Shown here: one piece after another, positions 59,801 to 64,000 of the stretch | How the letters are laid out: each line of letters begins with the position of its first letter | Numbering within the stretch: position 1 is the stretch's first letter | Assembly: GCA_035771175.1 (NCBI GenBank) | Contig: CM069597.1 | Span: 46,513,212 to 46,577,211 of the forward strand | Reading direction: 5' to 3' | Source of the DNA: Paratinospora sagittata | Lineage: Eukaryota > Streptophyta > Magnoliopsida > Ranunculales > Menispermaceae | Length of the DNA stretch: 64,000 bases | Made by a program: the position numbers and the translations under genes | Notes under the pieces: generated by a model | Told to the model about the DNA's origin: nothing | What the model saw: only the letters and a program-made list of their open reading frames with translations | The model's database searches: none

Positions 59801-62800
59801 AAGTCAAAGTGTTGGTTCTTCTATCAAGGAAGTATTAAGTATCCTTAGTTTTCCTAGATACAATAAAAATACTATTCAATCTTTTAATGCGCATGTATTT
59901 TCCAAGAATCATTGGTGATTCTTTATTATTATTTTTTCTTTTTTATATGTTATAAGAGTTTATTAATAGGCTTGTAACCTTCTCTTTGGGGCATTGAACA
60001 AACGTTTATATTTAGTTTATTCTCTTTTAGGTTTATGTGATAAAATAGAAATACAATTTATGGTTATCACCAAGTATAATTTAGCCTTGATACTATTTTT
60101 TCTCAAGAAAAATTTTCTTAGCTACCAAACACACCCTAAGGGCTCGTTTGGTGCGCGAGATAGGATAAGATTATTTTTATGGGATTGGATTGAATAAGAT
60201 AGGATTAAAAATAGAGTAATCTTGTGTTTGGTGGTATGTTTGGGATTGAAACAAAAAAGTAATTAAATTTTTTTTAGTTAAATTAAAAGAAGTTAAATTA
60301 TATAAAAAAATTAAAAAAAATTATTTAAAAAAAAAACCTGGTTGCAAAACTAGTTTTCGCAAAACTAGTTTGCGAACAAAGCTCGCAGCATTTAAAAAAA
60401 AAAAAAAAGCAAGAAGAAGAGGATTGAAAATAATCCCACCATTTTGGTCGGGATTGTTTAAGGTGAGATTATTTTTATTTCATCCCATCTCACTCCCAAA
60501 CATGGAATTTAGACTATATTTAGTCCAATTGCATTCTATCCTATGCACCAAACGCGCCCTAAGAGTTTTTAAATAGGCTTGTAACCTTCTCTTTGGGGCA
60601 TTGAACAAAGTTTTAGATTTATTTTATTCTCTTTTAGGTTTATGTGATATAAACTAGCCTCAGGTGTGATGCAAGGATTTCTAGGAGTGATTCCTAGATC
60701 TACTAACTCATTTTTCTATTTTCTTCCTTTATCTCTCACAAAGTTTTCCAACACAAATGCGACTAATCCTACAACCTTCTTTCACCTCAAGCACCTTTGC
60801 TCAGCATCGATCTAGACCATTAGTTATTAGTTAGGAGATATAATCTCTGTATTACTTGGTGCATATTGAACAAGTAACAAGCTCCTTTTTTTGACTTTTA
60901 TGCTTAGCATGTACAGGATATATTCCTGGATTAATTACACATAATATATGAATTGAAATCAGAATTTTGTAATTTGCTTCTTCCTTAAGCAATTCTTTAT
61001 TTATTTATTTTATCAATTACATATGAAATTGTGCTTCAATCTCATTTACTTTTATTCTTTAAGAGTATCTTCTAACAAATGTCGAACCTAGCTTTGATTT
61101 TTTTAATTTTTTGTGTGTTTGAAAGTAAAGAAAAAAAAAGTATATTTTGATTTTAATTTTAATATTTTACCTAACTTTGGTATATTTAGTATAATAATTC
61201 TCTTACATTTAATTTGCAATTTGATAGAAACCTTGATAGCAGTTAGCTATAACAAATTTGGTCCTTTTGCCACCTTTATTTGGCTCTTTAAATGGATATC
61301 TAATATATGATATTGATACTCTTGAGTGTGATTGGACTGTTCTAACTTACTATGCCTGCTAGGATCTTAAACTGAACGAATCTAGCATTCTTAATGGTAG
61401 ATTCCATGTCTCCTTTTCAGGCAGTAAGAGTGGAGCATTGTGAACGAGTGCAGGTTGTTACTGCAGCCAAACGGATCTGTATTGCAAATTGTCGGGAGTG
61501 TGTGTTCTACTTGGGGGTGAATCAGCGTCCACTTATTCTTGGTGATAACCATAAATTGCAGGTAAATACTGCTTTTTGACTTATCTCTATATGCGAAAGC
61601 TATCTCTTTCCATGACTTTTATTTTCGAGTAATTTATCCAAGACATGATATGAGCTTCATAATTGCTGGAAAATCTTTCTATTTCCATCATTTTCTGGAA
61701 TGACTTTGGGTCAGGGTCAGGGTCAGAGTCAGACACCTTTTCCGATCTCATATTCTAAAAACTGCTAGTTCTTGTATTGCGTCAGGTGGCACCATACAAT
61801 ACATTTTATTCACAATTAGAGGAACATATGACTCAAGTTGGCATTGATGCTAGTATCAACAGATGGAATGAACCATTGGCTCTGGGAATGGTCGATCCAC
61901 ATGACTCATTATCTCATCCTGCAGGGGTCTCTGATGCTCAAGCTGAGTCTGCTACATGTGTTGACCCTGACCAGTTCACGAACTTTCTGGTATGCTGTTA
62001 AATCACTTTGGTTCTTGTTGGGAGTTATATCCAGTTATGTTTGGGTCATTGTGTGTGGCATGCCTTTTGGTCTACATTTAATTTTCTTTCAAATTTCTAC
62101 TAGTCTCTGGCTAGACGTCATGTCTGATTGATGATTGGTGATCAGTAATTCTATCGTGAATCCCACTTGGAAAGCGTCTAAAATACCCCTGGACATTAAA
62201 AGTTTATCAGGTGCCTACCATTGTGATATTTACTTCTTTCTTGTTGATACAGATTCCTAATTGGTTTGGAAGTGAATTGCCAAATGCAACAAAGGTCAAT
62301 CCCTTTCCATTACCTGAGGCTTACATGGCATCACAGCAGAAAAATGTATGTTGATTAAAGTGGTGATGATTATGATTGGATATTACATTACTTACTGCCA
62401 TTCTTAGCTTTATGTATTTGCTTTGAGTGTTTTATTTTTGCTGAACTGTTGAATACAATTATTCTTTTCAGCATCAGAGCTTGGGAGAGATTAAGCAAGC
62501 ATTGCATGATTTACAACTTGAAGAGAACCGCAAACGAGAATTTTCAAGTGCCCTCCATGTATACTTTAAGGATTGGCTATATGGTAATTTTTCCTCCCCA
62601 TATACTCCAATAATATTTTCTTCTATTGCTTAATGGGAATATTATCTACTATTTAGTCTTTAGTATAGACATTTTTTAACATACCCAAAAAAAGCATTGA
62701 TGTTAGATCATATTCTTACCTACTTAATGTTATAAAACTCAATTCAACTAAGCCTTTTCTCAACTACATGGGACTGGCTACATGAATCTGCGTCCTCCAC

Positions 62801-64000
62801 TCCGCCCTATCAAGGGCTAAGTTGGCATTCAAATTATTGGAAGTTAGATTTTTCTTAATTATCTCCGTCTATATTATTTTAGGTCTACCTCTACCTCTAT
62901 TGTTAATAGGTCACACTTTCGAACTGGTGCATTTAAAAGCCTACGTTGTATGGGTTCAAACCACCTTAGTAGGCTCTTTCTCATCTTATCTCCGATTGGT
63001 GCTACTCCTACCATTTTTCAAATATGCTCATAACTAGTTTCATCTTTTAAAGTTTTACTACGTATTTATCTTAGCATTCACATTTTTGTTACACATAGTT
63101 TGTTCATTGTTTTTAATTGTTAAAGATTTTGTACCATATAGCATGGTTGGCCTAATAGCAACTCAATTCAACTCAATTAAGCCTTTTCTCAACTACATGG
63201 ATTCGGCTACATGGCTGGTCTAGTAGCAACTCTATAAAATTTTTCCTTCAATGAGATGCGTCTATCATATATTATTCCAGAACACTCGTCCATTTGACCC
63301 ATCCGGCTTTAACTCTACGGTTCACCTATTTCTCCTTTTTTATGTATCATCCTAAATACCGAAATTTTTTACTCCTTGGTGTCTCTTGACTTTCAATCTT
63401 CGCTATCTCTTCATTTGTATTTCTACTTTCACTAAAATTACATTTAATGTATTCAATCTTAGTCTTACTAATCTTGAACCCTTTAGATTCTAGAGTCTCT
63501 CTTCAAACCTCTAGTTTAGCATTTACTCCAAATGTACCTTCATCAATCTTACTATATCATCAGCAAATAGTATACACCATAAAATATCTTCTTGAATATG
63601 TTTAGACTGGTTAATGTTATGAAACATAACATCTAAATATTCTTGAATTCAAGCTTCATGACTACATCTCCTGTGACATTTAAATTTATTTCTGCTAATT
63701 TCAGCTATGATGTCATTGGGTCTTCAAAACTTTAAATGTAGGAAGTGTTAATTTTAGCTGTACTTATTATTGGCTCTTAGCCATGAGGTATCTCCCGGCC
63801 TAAACCACCGTCCCCTTTTAAACTGCTCGTTGTCAAATTAATGATTGGATACTTTGTTCCACCGTACTTGCTTTGTATGTTATAACATCGCGCCCGTTAT
63901 TTCTCTCATCTTATCCTGTGGTAAATGTTTTCTGTACAAAGAAAAGAGCTGAAAGATATCTGAAATATTTTGTTTGCTATTGCAGCCTCTGGGAACATCC
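47805..64000 (+). CDS. TBCCD1: TBCC domain-containing protein 1, nine exons visible, 3' end outside window
   Basis: Exons: 47805-48338, 48855-48995, 49194-49571, 55751-55855, 61421-61561, 61786-61989, 62253-62345, 62472-62583 and 63986 onward. All junctions are GT-AG; exons 1-7 end in phase 0 and exon 8 in phase 1. The visible 569 codons nearly reach the usual family length. The start is the ATG at 47805 (MNDEAVEPS). Exon 1 has two Ser runs and a conserved REPFEYGLLPISKLIF. The C-CAP/TBCC beta-helix domain spans exons 4-6 (about 352-500: VLNCHDSAIYILAPLRY, ERVQVVTAAKRICIANC). In animals and algae TBCCD1 helps position centrosomes, basal bodies or Golgi; the plant role is little known. Introns 3 (6179 bp) and 4 (5565 bp) and, less, 8 (1402 bp) are expanded by transposons; coding sequence is intact. 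Confidence 0.92.
50698..51251. mobile_element. Tourist-like MITE, copy 1 (TBCCD1 intron 3)
   Basis: The left end tttgtttggtgcgtaagata and the right end catgccaaacgcgccc are inverted relatives. TTA follows the right end. The interior includes ggataaaattatttttatgg and a (GAA)n run at 51033-51080. It matches copies 2 and 3. Confidence 0.7.
51640..52830 (+). mobile_element. RTE-type LINE remnant, split by MITE copy 2
   Basis: Decayed reverse-transcriptase C-terminal part: VNAKLEVLKSKGFKSCRTK at about 51680, EDVNYRVKAG near 51880; after the MITE, PFKLKGKFYRVVTTMLYGTK, VTKMRMLRWICGKTLKDKI and RLRWFGRI. The 3' end has aaggcttagttgagttgag. Several stops and frame changes make it non-functional. Confidence 0.7.
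51934..52400. mobile_element. Tourist-like MITE, copy 2, inside the RTE remnant
   Basis: 467 bp flanked by TTA at 51931-51933 and 52401-52403. Ends gggtgcattaggcatgtggg and, inverted, gggctcatttggtgcgcagg. It lies in opposite orientation to copies 1 and 3. The RTE protein frame resumes right after it. Confidence 0.75.
52895..53610 (+). mobile_element. L1 3' fragment with zf-RVT remnant
   Basis: The frame at 53016-53234 reads VPTKVKIFVWLLSLNKVNVC, NWCMLCKRNGESRDHLFLHC and PFTLSLW: the zinc-binding C-x2-C-H-C segment of plant L1 ORF2. Downstream (53350-53600) resembles the ORF2 tail and 3' end. Confidence 0.65.
53655..53945. mobile_element. Au-SINE-like sequences, two fragments
   Basis: At 53676-53760: ggtggtgcaatggttgaag (box-A-like), agtcacgaggttgaatctag (box-B-like) and gaaacaacctctcc, as in Au-type SINEs. 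At 53880-53945: gggcaacctagtgcacgaag and gtgcgggggtctaggggaag, the inverse-strand pattern of the same kind of repeat. Boundaries uncertain. Confidence 0.4.
54370..55070. repeat. Repeat with GC-rich GAGGCGCA/GGTGCAC blocks
   Basis: Two GC-rich blocks (54378-54445 and 54884-55050) made of variants of gaggcgcac and aggtgcac surround an AT-rich core. The contrast with the AT-rich intron is sharp. Layout suggests one non-autonomous element of unknown class. Confidence 0.45.
55083..55290. repeat. 115-bp tandem duplication, diverged
   Basis: gacaacatttcttttctatg occurs at 55083 and 55198, followed in both by tt.gtt.actt.ggta.cc.aatttt and gtgaaaga.ttta. About 80 percent alike by eye. Confidence 0.65.
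56165..56790 (+). mobile_element. RTE-type LINE remnant, second copy (TBCCD1 intron 4)
   Basis: Shares with 51640-52830 the words tgaagattgaaa.tcaagaga, ggatgtgaact and agatggatatgtggcaaaac. Encodes broken pieces such as MEMRIIRWICGKTLKDKI and VGVAPIRNKMRKN followed by LRWF. Frame-broken, older than the flanking genes' exons show. Confidence 0.65.
57041..59736 (+). mobile_element. 5'-truncated L1 LINE with 11-bp target-site duplication, degenerate
   Basis: Exact copies of tcatgatcttt lie at 57030-57040 and 59737-59747, and the insert ends in an A-rich tail (59720-59736). It keeps much of ORF2: NRRSRNIISKLEKDGETL, the reverse transcriptase (MAFVRGRQLIDAILIVNEA, FKTDFEKAYD, GLRQGDPLSPLLF) and the zf-RVT end (WCCLCKKEGETSQHLFVEC). 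The endonuclease region is missing through 5' truncation. In-frame TGA codons at 57720 and 57783, a one-base shift at about 57996-58002 just before the FADD catalytic motif, and more breaks downstream make it inactive. It lies in sense orientation in TBCCD1 intron 4. Confidence 0.85.
60140..60559. mobile_element. Tourist-like MITE, copy 3 (TBCCD1 intron 4)
   Basis: 420 bp flanked by TAA at 60137-60139 and 60560-60562. Ends gggctcgtttggtgcgcgag and, inverted, gggcgcgtttggtgcatagg. The TAA/TTA target and GGGC ends fit the PIF/Harbinger Tourist type. Confidence 0.78.
62738..63700 (-). mobile_element. RTE-type LINE remnant, third copy (TBCCD1 intron 8)
   Basis: On the minus strand it keeps LFADDIV (codons at about 63556-63573), the catalytic Asp pair of the reverse transcriptase, then VNAKLEV-like sequence, KGKF-RVAT, VGVAPIGDKMRKSLLRWFEP and a 3' end aaggcttagttgaattgag at about 62755. 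Frames are broken. It also holds a 48-bp secondary insertion (63165-63212). Confidence 0.72.
63165..63212 (-). mobile_element. 48-bp RTE 3' tail inserted into another RTE copy
   Basis: Flanked by ggttggcctaatagcaactc (63145-63164) and ggctggtctagtagcaactc (63213-63232), a 20-bp duplication with three mismatches. The insert is only the last bases of the RTE 3' end (inverse of aaggcttaattgagttg). Removing it restores the host element's RVATRPAMLYG reading. Confidence 0.6.

Noticed and set aside
1..64000. CRISPR arrays, bacterial operons or organellar inserts
   Set aside because: No regularly spaced short repeats, no ribosome-binding-site-led gene runs and no plastid or mitochondrial genes were seen.

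Overview
This window looks like nuclear DNA of a eudicot plant. It is AT-rich, its genes carry GT-AG introns, the intergenic space is full of microsatellites and plant retroposons, and all five confident genes belong to families known from land plants. It contains no rRNA, tRNA, CRISPR or organellar block that I can support.

Layout: (1) 1-237, an open frame of unknown identity on the minus strand at the left edge, cut by a small retroposon. (2) 2948-5100, minus strand, a four-exon WRC-domain nuclear protein. (3) 5101-17831, about 12.7 kb without a confident gene, holding a SINE with a perfect target-site duplication, an old tandem duplication, a 2450-bp solo LTR with a TCTAC duplication, foldback elements, a second SINE family and a 177-bp tandem duplication. 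(4) 17832-20323, plus strand, a TBR/TBL1-type trichome-birefringence-like gene whose last exon has an in-frame TGA before the DxxH motif. (5) 23677-25254, minus strand, an HD-Zip class II factor closest to HAT14. (6) 25343-38089, AT-rich intergenic DNA. (7) 38090-40414, minus strand, an intronless-CDS C2-domain protein of the FTIP1/MCTP family. (8) 41323-47804, repeat-rich intergenic DNA. (9) 47805 to the right edge, plus strand, the TBCC-domain protein TBCCD1, with at least nine exons spread over 16 kb. Its introns 3, 4 and 8 are swollen by L1 and RTE non-LTR elements, Tourist-like MITEs and other repeats.

The TBR-like and HAT14-like genes stand next to each other and converge. In Arabidopsis TBR (At5g06700) and HAT14 (At5g06710) are also neighbours, and FTIP1 (At5g06850) lies a few genes away, so this is probably conserved microsynteny. 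The genes do not form a pathway: cell-wall O-acetylation, light/auxin transcriptional control, florigen transport and cell organisation are separate jobs. The most notable observations are the nonsense codon in the TBR-like gene, the dense nesting of datable insertions in TBCCD1 introns, and several small repeat families with clear target-site duplications. I found no convincing new enzymatic or defence system.
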